Made by a program: the position numbers and the translations under genes
Notes under the pieces: model-generated
Told to the model about the DNA's origin: nothing
Seen by the model: only the letters and a program-made list of their open reading frames with translations
Databases searched by the model: none
Assembly: GCA_012522765.1 (NCBI GenBank)
Contig: JAAYJW010000373.1
Location: 1-40,763, forward strand
Direction: 5' to 3'
DNA from: a candidate division WS1 bacterium
GTDB taxonomy: Bacteria > Armatimonadota > Zipacnadia > Zipacnadales > UBA5352
DNA: 40,763 nucleotides
In this document: positions 30,598-38,389 of the stretch, piece after piece
Layout: every line of letters starts with the position of its first letter
How positions within the stretch are numbered: position 1 is the first letter of the stretch

Positions 30598-33500
30598 TCA
30601 GGCACCGGGCTGCCATTCAAAGCGCGCGCTGCCCTCACGGCCGGAGAGCACATCCCGCACCGTCACGCTCCACTCGCCCGCCGGGTCGCTCAGCGCCAGC
30701 GGGATGACAAGCTCCGCAGCACCTCCCGACGCGGATATGTTGCGCGTGTATGCCGGCCGCACTTCGCCATCGGGACCGGCGACCTCCACATGCAGCACGT
30801 GGTCGCTCACCTCGCCACCGCTCAGGATGTTCCCCCGCAGCCGCGGACCATCGGCGACTACTTGCACGCCCGTCACCTCGTGAGGAAGCAGCGCGAGGCA
30901 TGCGGCCTCACCCGGCAAAAGCGTAAGCTGCGCCGTCTGCGTCTCGCCCAGGTATTCCTGCGCGCGCATGTCGTAGATGTGCGCAACGCGGCCGAAGTCC
31001 ACGGTGCAGGTCTGGCTGTCGCTGCTGAGACGGTGGTCGCGGATCAGCCCCACGATCCTCGCAGTGCCCAGTTCATACTCAGCGCACTCCCAGGCGCGGG
31101 CGGGATTCTCCGGATCGCCGCTGTCCACGACGACGCGGCGTTCCACGCCACCCTCGCGCATGGCTTCGTCGAACATGCCTATGACGCTCGGATCGTACTT
31201 CGGCAGCAATCCGTTGAGGTAAGCGGTGCGCCCTGCGCCCACTTCGCGGAAGATGACGGCGGGGGTGCCGTCTGCGTACGAGGCGTCGCTCTCTGCATCG
31301 CCGAGCATCTCGACGATCTCGCGCGCGGAGGTGTCGAATGTTTGCTCGCCGGGCCCGGTCAGCGTCGCGAGTTCATAGACCGCTTCGGGCTGCGCGCGCC
31401 GCACGCCAAAGAGCCGCTCCAGCATCGCGCCATCCCGAGGCGATCCGCGCTCATCCGTGCGCGCGAACTGCAGGTCCGCGATCAGGGTGCCGCCATCCTC
31501 CACCCACTCCACCAGCGCCTCCGCCAGTTCATCTGAGATCGCGAACGTCATCGGCAGGAAGAGGACCCGGTAGCGGTCAAGCTCCCCCGCCAGGATCTGT
31601 TCCGGCGCTACGTAGTTGTACATCAGTTGCAGTTCCTGCAGCGCCAGGCGGAAGTAGAACGCGGACTTGTACCAGCTTCCGTAGGCGTCATCCACCGCGG
31701 TCTCGGGGGGCTCGGGCAGGTCCCAGGTGCTCTCACACCACGCCACCAGCATGCTCGGATGCGACCAGAGGATCGCGACATCGGGATCGGCGCGGCGGGC
31801 GTCGATGAGCGCCTTGCCTATGCCCTCGCGCAGCGGGCGAATCTCCTCCGCCACCTGCCGCGAGTAGGGCGTATAAGCCTGCGTGGCGAAGACCAGTGAC
31901 CATGACTTGGAGCGTTCCGCCGACAGGGAGTTCGTGGCGTAGTAAGTCACCCCGCCGCTGTCGTGGAAGGCCAGCCACCACGGCTCATAGCGCACGGCCG
32001 CCTCGCGATGGTCATAGCCAATCCAGCCGTAGTTCGGAAAGTCCTCCGGGCAGAACGAGCGCCAGATCTCGAATACCGCCTTCTGCGCGTTACCCTTGAT
32101 CGCCTCGGAATACTCCTGCGCCCACTCAAAGCCCGTCTGCGTGCAGAGCTTCCAGAAGTCGTTGCCGTTCGTGGGCATGGCGCCGAAGGTGTTCGTATGC
32201 CCCACCCGCCCCTCGGGCCAAGCCTGTTCGTACGCCCCAGTAATGCCAGCCATGCCATCAATCCACACGTCCGTCATGAAGGTGCGGAAGTCCACGAACG
32301 GCGCGTAGTTGGCACTGCCGCGAACATCTTCGCTGGTAGCGCCGACAATCCCGTCGAAGCTCGCATGGTTCGTGCCCCACGACTCGTTCAACGCCGCGAT
32401 GGTGCCGTACTGCCCGCGCAGCCAGTCCCGATAACGCGACTGACACCACTCGGAGAAGCAGACCTCCCGCCGGGTGTGGCGGTTCGACAGCGTGGCCTCA
32501 TCACACAGGTTCAGCGCGAAGGGGCCAAGCTGCCGATATTGCGTGATCTCCTCCGGCGCCTCGGTGGTGTACTGTGCGACAATCTCAGGGTTGCTCAGAC
32601 ACGGTGTGCGCACCCCATCCTCGATCTTCGCGCTGCCGGTGAAGACCCGACCGGCCCGTGAGTGCAGGCCGGAGATGAGCGGGTACTCAGTGGTGCCGTA
32701 GGGGAAGCTGCCGAACTTGCCGTTGAAGCCAAGCTCCAGCAGCATCCGGGAGTATTGCTCGGAGGTGTAGGGCGTGGTCATCCCGTCGCCCCAGGTGCTG
32801 ACATGCCAGTCCTGCTGAGGCGCTTCATTCGCGACCGCCGGGAAGTAGACGTCCGTCCACGCGCTATCCACCTCGTGCCCATCCTGTGCCAGGAGCTTCA
32901 CGAAGAGCTTGTGCCCGGCTGTCAGCACTTGCTCGGCGGCGGGCGCCAGTTCCAGCACGGTCTCGGTCGCCGCGGGAGCAGTCGCCTCCGCGATGGTGCG
33001 CCCCCATGCGTCCACCATCCCAGCCTGGAGCACGCTCGCCGCCGGCTGTTCGGCAGCAGTGACAGTCACGCGGACCATGCCGCCGGGCTCATACCACTCA
33101 CGGTCGAGCGCCAGTTCGGTGATCGGGCCGGGCTGTGCCTCGTCCGTTACGCTGCCCCAGTAGAGCGCGCCTCCGTCTGCATCGCGCACCACGACATCGA
33201 AGATCATCGGACCATCCGGGGGCTGCTCTGCCACGACTGGCGTGATCGGCGCGCCGGCGGCAAAACTCTGCGTCGGCCACGAGAGATCTGCCTCGCCCCA
33301 GCGCAATTCGCGCGTATGTCGCGGCGTAACCTCGACCGTCGCGGCCGCAGGTGCGCCGATAACGCGGATGGCCTCACCTTCGCGCACCAGCGAGATGCCG
33401 CTGTCGCCTCGCGCGGCATAGCGCGCGGCGCGGGCCATGAAGCCGTACCAGTGCTCCCAGTAGCGCATCTCGCGCGTCATCCAGTCATTGTGCCCGAGTT

Positions 33501-34596
33501 GAACCGGCAGCAGGCCCCAGACGCGAGCGACATCATTCGGGAAGCTCAGCCACACCACGCGCCCCTCGCCGATCTGCCCCACCCGTACCTCGCTCAGGAT
33601 CTCCGCCGGCATGAACTCCCACGGCATATCGCGCATCAGCGGGTGATCTGCGCCGACGACCTCAAGTTCCTCCTTCGCGCAGTAGTTGCCAAGCCGCCCA
33701 AAGCCGGAAACCACGACAAGCCCAGCACCTGCTTCCACCTTCTCGCGGACCTCGCCCTCAAAGCGCTCGTCGAGTCGCGAGGCGATGACGTAGACCTCGT
33801 AGCCATCCTCGTCCATCGTGCGCATGATGCGCCCACCGTTGAGCGAGTAGAGCAGGTCGCCGACGTAGCCGCCCTGCATGACGTCGGCGTCCATCTCCAA
33901 CCGCTGCCCAAGCTCGACGGTATCGCGCATGGTGTTGAAGACGTAGATAGAGATCATCGCGCGCAGCGGGCCGCCGGAGAGGGGGTTGCCCCATGGCATC
34001 ATGCCCTCGCGCACCACCGGGTCAGTGTCGGGCATATCGCGCTCGCCGAAGGTGACGGTATTGACGTAGCTGCGGGTCGCTTCGCCCTTCGTGAGCGAGA
34101 CCCAGTCGAAGGCGACTTCACCCTTGCGCGCCGTGTTGTAGATATAAAGCCGCGCCACGGCGTTCGGGGCCTTGAACGTGCGGCCGACCTCAGTGTACTC
34201 CTCATCAACGGGGCTGCGCCAGATCAGCGGCATCTCGCGGACAGGCCGATCCTCCCCGTGCAAAAGCAGCACGCCGGCAGTGCCGCCACCGCTGCCACGG
34301 GCACTGAAGCTGATTGTGTAGGTCTCGTCGGGTTCGAGGGTCACGTCCTGAGTTGCGAGCACGTAGGTGTCACCGACGGAGACGAGGGCATTGTTGCCGC
34401 CCATGAAGACAATCTCCTGCAACGTTGCCCGCTCGGCGGAGGTGCTCCACCCATCGGGAATGCCATCGCCATCCTCATCGAGGTCAAAGCCGGGGTTGGT
34501 GAGTAGCTGGCCCTCGACGGGATATGCGACTGCCGGGGCAGCCATCATGGGGATGAGCAGCAGCACGGCGACAGATGCTTGAAGTGCGCCTCTCAT
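30598..34596 (-). CDS. Giant secreted GH42-like glycoside hydrolase
   Basis: This 1332-residue protein is the largest in the window. ATG 34596 has AAGGAG nine bases upstream (a GTG just before it is less likely). A signal peptide (about 1-24) leads into a CBM-like jelly roll (about 30-170, with LTNPGFDLDEDGDGIPDGW and VAFDWVSLTKGE). Long beta regions reach about residue 590. The catalytic-like barrel (about 600-900) has LNLCDEATLSNR near 697, RDWLRGQYGTIAALNESWGT near 730 (a GH42 hallmark), and FEIWRSF near 842. A Rossmann-like domain near 1014 (YRVLFLPMTFAISDEL, then EDGGTLIAD) matches the GH42 trimerization domain. Typical GH42 enzymes are about 650-700 residues, so the N- and C-terminal additions are large. 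Beta-galactosidase activity is not certain. Confidence 0.78.
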   Translation of the reverse strand: MRGALQASVAVLLLIPMMAAPAVAYPVEGQLLTNPGFDLDEDGDGIPDGWSTSAERATLQEIVFMGGNNALVSVGDTYVLATQDVTLEPDETYTISFSARGSGGGTAGVLLLHGEDRPVREMPLIWRSPVDEEYTEVGRTFKAPNAVARLYIYNTARKGEVAFDWVSLTKGEATRSYVNTVTFGERDMPDTDPVVREGMMPWGNPLSGGPLRAMISIYVFNTMRDTVELGQRLEMDADVMQGGYVGDLLYSLNGGRIMRTMDEDGYEVYVIASRLDERFEGEVREKVEAGAGLVVVSGFGRLGNYCAKEELEVVGADHPLMRDMPWEFMPAEILSEVRVGQIGEGRVVWLSFPNDVARVWGLLPVQLGHNDWMTREMRYWEHWYGFMARAARYAARGDSGISLVREGEAIRVIGAPAAATVEVTPRHTRELRWGEADLSWPTQSFAAGAPITPVVAEQPPDGPMIFDVVVRDADGGALYWGSVTDEAQPGPITELALDREWYEPGGMVRVTVTAAEQPAASVLQAGMVDAWGRTIAEATAPAATETVLELAPAAEQVLTAGHKLFVKLLAQDGHEVDSAWTDVYFPAVANEAPQQDWHVSTWGDGMTTPYTSEQYSRMLLELGFNGKFGSFPYGTTEYPLISGLHSRAGRVFTGSAKIEDGVRTPCLSNPEIVAQYTTEAPEEITQYRQLGPFALNLCDEATLSNRHTRREVCFSEWCQSRYRDWLRGQYGTIAALNESWGTNHASFDGIVGATSEDVRGSANYAPFVDFRTFMTDVWIDGMAGITGAYEQAWPEGRVGHTNTFGAMPTNGNDFWKLCTQTGFEWAQEYSEAIKGNAQKAVFEIWRSFCPEDFPNYGWIGYDHREAAVRYEPWWLAFHDSGGVTYYATNSLSAERSKSWSLVFATQAYTPYSRQVAEEIRPLREGIGKALIDARRADPDVAILWSHPSMLVAWCESTWDLPEPPETAVDDAYGSWYKSAFYFRLALQELQLMYNYVAPEQILAGELDRYRVLFLPMTFAISDELAEALVEWVEDGGTLIADLQFARTDERGSPRDGAMLERLFGVRRAQPEAVYELATLTGPGEQTFDTSAREIVEMLGDAESDASYADGTPAVIFREVGAGRTAYLNGLLPKYDPSVIGMFDEAMREGGVERRVVVDSGDPENPARAWECAEYELGTARIVGLIRDHRLSSDSQTCTVDFGRVAHIYDMRAQEYLGETQTAQLTLLPGEAACLALLPHEVTGVQVVADGPRLRGNILSGGEVSDHVLHVEVAGPDGEVRPAYTRNISASGGAAELVIPLALSDPAGEWSVTVRDVLSGREGSARFEWQPGA

Positions 34597-34647
34597 CACA
34601 CTCTCTCCTTCACCGCGTCGTGATGAGTGACTGTGCGCCGGTTGGCG

Positions 34648-34661
34648 AGGCGATTCCTTCC
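34648..34661 (-). repeat. Copy 2 of the 14-base element
   Basis: GGAAGGAATCGCCT on the minus strand, 51 bases upstream of the GH42-like start; identical to copy 1 at 28781-28794. In both, CCGG follows six bases later. Confidence 0.35.
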
Positions 34662-34671
34662 AGGCGGGCGA

Positions 34672-35559
34672 CTATCGCGGCGGCTGCTGCTGAGAAGCCT
34701 GACCGCCTCTGCTCCTGCCGACGCGCCGGAAGAAGGACGCGCCGACCAGTGTGATGAGGTAAAGTGCGCCGGTGAGCAGGATGATCGTGGCGCCGGCGGG
34801 GAGGTTCGCGCTGTAACTGACGCCGAGGCCGACGGTGGTCAGCAGCGCGATGATGATGGCCGCCAACACCATCGTCTGGGCGATTGACCGCGATAGCCGG
34901 CCTGCGATCGCGATCGGCAGCGTCAATAGCGCAATGACCATCACCAGCCCGACGACCGTCACCAGCAACACAACCGTCAGCGCGACCATGCACAGCAGCA
35001 GCAGGTAGAAGGCCTCGACATTGATCCCGCGCATGCGCGCGAATTCCTCGTCGAACGAGATGGCGAGGAGTTGCTGATAGAAGATGATCCCGAGGGCGAC
35101 GACCACGAGGTCGAGCGCCGCAATGAGCCACAGGCTCCCGGGCGTGACCATCAGGATGTTGCCGAAGAGGTAGCTCATGAGGTCCTCGGCGTAGCCGGGT
35201 GTGCGCGCGATGAAGAGCACGCCGACGGCCATGCCGATCGCCCAGATCGCGCTGATGGCTGTATCCTCGCTCTCCCGCCACCTGAGGCTGACGAAGCCGA
35301 TCACCAGCGCGGCAAGCAGCGCCGCCACGACGGCGCCGTAGAGCGGATGAAGCCACTCCCACTCCATCACCGTCTGCAGGTAGCGCGCCGCGCCGAGCCC
35401 ACCGAGCACGCTATGAGCGATACCGCCCGCGATGTAGGTAATCCGCCGGGCCGACACCCAACTGCCGACAACGCCGCATGCGACGCTGGCGAGCAGCCCG
35501 GCAGCGAGCGCGTACTGCAGGAACGCGTGCTCCCCCACAGCCCTCAAAAAGTCACTCAC
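34672..35559 (-). CDS. Metal ABC transporter permease (ZnuB/TroC-like)
   Basis: This is the membrane part of a family-9 (zinc/manganese-type) ABC importer: about eight hydrophobic helices, with the family phrases YITYIAGGIAHSVLGGLGAARYL-like near residues 40-60, SDTAISAIWAIGMAVGVLFI-like region, and VVGLVMVIALLTLPIAIAGRLSRS toward the end. I choose GTG 35559, with GGAGG five bases upstream; it overlaps the ATPase stop by eight bases and gives 295 residues. ATG 35586 and 35577 upstream lack a good ribosome site. It is the last gene of the PAC2-binding protein-ATPase-permease operon. Metal identity is not shown by sequence alone. Confidence 0.9.
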   Translation of the reverse strand: MSDFLRAVGEHAFLQYALAAGLLASVACGVVGSWVSARRITYIAGGIAHSVLGGLGAARYLQTVMEWEWLHPLYGAVVAALLAALVIGFVSLRWRESEDTAISAIWAIGMAVGVLFIARTPGYAEDLMSYLFGNILMVTPGSLWLIAALDLVVVALGIIFYQQLLAISFDEEFARMRGINVEAFYLLLLCMVALTVVLLVTVVGLVMVIALLTLPIAIAGRLSRSIAQTMVLAAIIIALLTTVGLGVSYSANLPAGATIILLTGALYLITLVGASFFRRVGRSRGGQASQQQPPR

Positions 35560-36325
35560 AGCAGCCTCCACCACCATTTCGGTCATGTCGCACCAGCCGC
35601 AACTCCCGCCCGTAGAGCTCCTCCAGAAGCTCTCCGCTGATCTGCCCCATCTCCGACGTGGGGTGCCGCCGCACCCGCCTATTCACGCACAGCACACTCT
35701 GCACCACGCCAGACACAAAGCCAAGGTCGTGGGTGATCAGCACAACCGTCATGCGCTCATTGAGCTCGCGCAGCAGGTCGTAGATCTCACCCTCCGCCGC
35801 CGCATCGAGGCTCGCGGTGGGCTCATCGAGCATCAGTATCTCAGGATCAGTGGCCAGCGCGCGGGCGATCAGTACCCGCTGTTGCTGCCCGGCGGAAGTA
35901 TCGCCGAAGCGCCGGTCGATCAGCTCGCTGACGGACACCTGTTCAAGCGCCTCGCGTGCGCGCTCGCGCAGGTGCGCCGTCCGTGGCCCGAGGTTCCTGT
36001 CCACAGCGAGGCGCCCCATCATCACGACATCGCCCACAGTGATCGGCAGGCGGCGGTTGTAGCTGAAGCTCTGAGGCACGTAGCCGATTCGGCGAGAGAC
36101 CTCATGGGGCGGCCTCCCGAGCACCCGTACCTGTCCGCGGTCGGGGCGAAGTAGTCCGAGCATCAGCTTCAGTAGCGTGGTCTTGCCCCCGCCGTTGGGG
36201 CCGACGATCCCGGTGAAATCCCCCCGAGGTATGTACACATCAACGTCCTCAAGCACCGCCCTGCCGTCGTAAGAGAAGCTTACATCCTGCATCTCAACGG
36301 CCGGCGCCTCAATCTTCACGCTCAT
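35552..36325 (-). CDS. Metal ABC transporter ATPase (ZnuC-like)
   Basis: The 257-residue protein has Walker A GPNGGGKTT (42-50), Q-loop Q85 (YVPQSFSY), Walker B ILMLDE (163-168), D-loop SLD and H-loop H199 (LITHD). YVPQ and the overall length fit the zinc/manganese ABC group. The signature motif reads TSAGQ (143-147) rather than LSGGQ, keeping the Ser, one Gly and Gln. The start is ATG 36325, with GGAGG nine bases upstream, overlapping the end of the binding-protein gene by 17 bases. The C-terminus carries an unusual Gly/Cys tail (GGGGCCE). It would power import of the metal delivered by the lipoprotein. Confidence 0.93.
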   Translation of the reverse strand: MSVKIEAPAVEMQDVSFSYDGRAVLEDVDVYIPRGDFTGIVGPNGGGKTTLLKLMLGLLRPDRGQVRVLGRPPHEVSRRIGYVPQSFSYNRRLPITVGDVVMMGRLAVDRNLGPRTAHLRERAREALEQVSVSELIDRRFGDTSAGQQQRVLIARALATDPEILMLDEPTASLDAAAEGEIYDLLRELNERMTVVLITHDLGFVSGVVQSVLCVNRRVRRHPTSEMGQISGELLEELYGRELRLVRHDRNGGGGCCE

Positions 36326-37235
36326 CCTCTGCCGCCTCCAACGCCTCCGCCACTTCGCGCGCCATCCGGAGGTGATTGTCCAGGTAATCGCGTGCCAGCG
36401 GGTCGATCCGCACGATCTCGGCGCCAATTTCCTTCGCCACGGCCTCCGCTGAAGCTGTCGCGAACTCAGGCTGCACGAAGATGGCGCGCGCCTCAAGCCA
36501 CTTCGCGTCGTCAATTACCCGCTCCAACTCCCGTGGCGCAGGCTCGCGCCCCTCCAGCTCGATCGCAACCTGCTCCAGCCCGTATGCATCCGCGAAGTAG
36601 CCGAAGGCCGGGTGGAAGACGACCATCGCTCGGCCGCGAACCGGCGCGAGCATCTCGGCAGCCTGCCGCCGCACCGCTTCAAGCTCCTCCAGCAGCACCT
36701 CCAGTGCCGCGTTATACTGCGGCTGCCCCTCCGGGTCCAGCCGCGCAAGCTCGCGCTGGATCGTACGCGCCTGCTCTGCCGCAAGTCTCGGATCAAGCCA
36801 CGTATGCGGGTCCTCACGCCCACGGCTATGACCATGGCCACCGTGTTCGGATATCTGCCTGAGCTGTATCCCCTCGCGCAGGTCAACAATGTTCTTGCCC
36901 GGCATGGAGCTTCGAACGCGGCTGAGCAGCGCGTCCTCGAAGGGCACCCCGATGCGGAAGTACACGTCCGCGCTATCAAGCTGGGCGATCTGCGACGGGG
37001 TCGGCTCATAGGTCGCGGGCGACTGCCCCGGGCCGACCAGCACCACCACAGAGACACGCTCGCCGCCGATCCGCTCGACGAAGAACGCCTGCGGCGGGAT
37101 GCTGACGCACACGGATATTGGTGCGGCTTCTATCGCAGGCTCGTTAGTTGGCGATTGGTCTTCAGGCCTGGTGCAGCCGTAGATGAGGCAGAGCGATAGC
37201 AGGGCGAACAATACAGGCACTGACCGAAGCTTCAA
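36309..37235 (-). CDS. Metal-binding lipoprotein of the ABC importer (ZnuA/TroA-like)
   Basis: The 308-residue protein is the substrate-binding part of the importer. Its lipobox (LIYGC, Cys21) tethers it to the membrane. Family features: GPGQSPATYEPTP near 68-80, EDPHTWLDP with H144, FHPAFGYFADAYGL with H208, and IDPL with D278, plus a short His-rich loop (HGGHGH, 131-136). The first metal His, normally in SPHTYEPTP, is Ala74 here, so one of four expected ligands is missing. The start is TTG 37235, overlapping the PAC2 stop as TTGA, with a strong GAGGGGGAG six bases upstream. Zinc or manganese is likely but not proven. Confidence 0.9.
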   Translation of the reverse strand: MKLRSVPVLFALLSLCLIYGCTRPEDQSPTNEPAIEAAPISVCVSIPPQAFFVERIGGERVSVVVLVGPGQSPATYEPTPSQIAQLDSADVYFRIGVPFEDALLSRVRSSMPGKNIVDLREGIQLRQISEHGGHGHSRGREDPHTWLDPRLAAEQARTIQRELARLDPEGQPQYNAALEVLLEELEAVRRQAAEMLAPVRGRAMVVFHPAFGYFADAYGLEQVAIELEGREPAPRELERVIDDAKWLEARAIFVQPEFATASAEAVAKEIGAEIVRIDPLARDYLDNHLRMAREVAEALEAAEDERED

Positions 37236-38206
37236 TCGTTCTCCCCCTCGATGTCCACCGTATCAATCAGGCGCCGCAGCAGGTCCTCATCCGCGGCGGC
37301 CTCCTCCTCAACGTCATATGCCTCCTCAAGCTTGCGCACGAGCGCAGCGAACTCCTCACTGCTCGCGACAGCTTCTTTCAGCTTCATGTCCGCCAGTTCT
37401 ACCGAAGCATCGAGGTCCGAGAGGTCGAGGCCGATGCCCAGGATCCGATCAAGCGTAGCCACCATCCGCCTGATGCTCCGAGGGTAGGTGACGATCTCGA
37501 GGAACGGATAGTGAGGTATCTCCACCACCAGGCTGCGCAGCGCGATGCCCAACTCGACCGAATGATACGACAGCGCCGTGATCACGCTCGAGGGCCCCGC
37601 GTACGTTGTCGGCAGCAGCTCCACACCGTCAATCTCACCGAGCAGCTTCTCGTCGGCCACGGAGACCCTCACGCGCGGCTCCCTGGTGTGCGGGATCGGG
37701 CTGGCGACACTGCCGACGAAGTAGATGTCGGTGATCTCCAACTCATCGCACAGTGCGAAGATGCAGTCACACCATGCGCCCCAGCGGATATGTGGCTCCT
37801 CACCTGAGAAGAGAATCAACCCGGCCTCGGGCGCCGCCCAGAAGTAGTTCGCCGGGTAGTCGAGGCTGGTGATCAGTCCATCCTCGATCGTGACATGTGG
37901 ACGGAATGCCGCGGCGTAATCCATGGGGTTCAGCGGGTGAACGATTGTGTGCCCGTCATCGAACTGCACCGTGATGGGTGTGCCCGCCGCCGGGAAGTGG
38001 TAGATGTAGAAATCCATCGGGTCGATCTCAGCGATGTTCGTCGCTGCCAAACGTTCCCGCAGGTAGCCGAGGGTGGCGGTGGAGACCATCCCGCCGTCCA
38101 TCCAGCCGCTCAGGCCGATGACCAGCGTGGGCCGCTCCACTTCCGGCCATTCGTCAATTATCAGTTCCGTCGCGCGCTGCATGTTTGCGTCAGTGTCACG
38201 GTTCAT
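37232..38206 (-). CDS. PAC2-family protein
   Basis: PAC2 proteins share a fold with eukaryotic proteasome assembly chaperones; bacterial and archaeal members have no settled function. The 324-residue protein shows the family pattern: TLVIGLSGWMDGGMVSTATLGYL, then IYHFPAAGTP, GLILFSGEEPHIRWG, DIYFVGSVASPIPHTREPRV and ELLPTTYAGPSSV. The C-terminal third (about 255-324) is acidic and helical, EEAAADEDLL-rich. I choose ATG 38206, with GGTGAT eight bases upstream; a TTG at 38212 is in frame. It is the first gene of the operon, and its stop overlaps the metal-binding lipoprotein start, so PAC2 and the importer are translated together. Confidence 0.88.
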   Translation of the reverse strand: MNRDTDANMQRATELIIDEWPEVERPTLVIGLSGWMDGGMVSTATLGYLRERLAATNIAEIDPMDFYIYHFPAAGTPITVQFDDGHTIVHPLNPMDYAAAFRPHVTIEDGLITSLDYPANYFWAAPEAGLILFSGEEPHIRWGAWCDCIFALCDELEITDIYFVGSVASPIPHTREPRVRVSVADEKLLGEIDGVELLPTTYAGPSSVITALSYHSVELGIALRSLVVEIPHYPFLEIVTYPRSIRRMVATLDRILGIGLDLSDLDASVELADMKLKEAVASSEEFAALVRKLEEAYDVEEEAAADEDLLRRLIDTVDIEGEND

Positions 38207-38306
38207 CTTCAATCACCGATGCTTCCTTCAGCCTCCAGGCAACACTCTCCTCCTCCCGAGCGCACCCTGCCGAAACATTGGCCGCGCCGGATGAATGTAA
38301 CAGCGG

Positions 38307-38336
38307 CACCCGCGGCGAAAGAGGCCCTCGCGGGTG
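38307..38336. promoter_or_regulatory. Hairpin in the divergent spacer before the ion channel
   Basis: CACCCGCG and CGCGGGTG form a perfect 8-bp stem with a 14-base loop, 53 bases upstream of the channel start and within the 183-base spacer shared with the PAC2 operon. In such GC-rich DNA a stem of this size has modest weight. Confidence 0.3.
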
Positions 38337-38389
38337 TGACGAGCAGCGCCCGCGGCGCCTCCGACAACTCAGCCAGGAGGGCTCACAGC

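Noticed and set aside
32662-34506. 614-residue open frame on the plus strand opposite the GH42-like gene
   Set aside because: A shadow of the minus-strand gene: low-complexity, His/Arg-rich, no motif, no ribosome site.
38207-38389. Zur box controlling the metal importer
   Set aside because: ACATT and AATGT arms are present but too short and too far apart to resemble a Zur operator.
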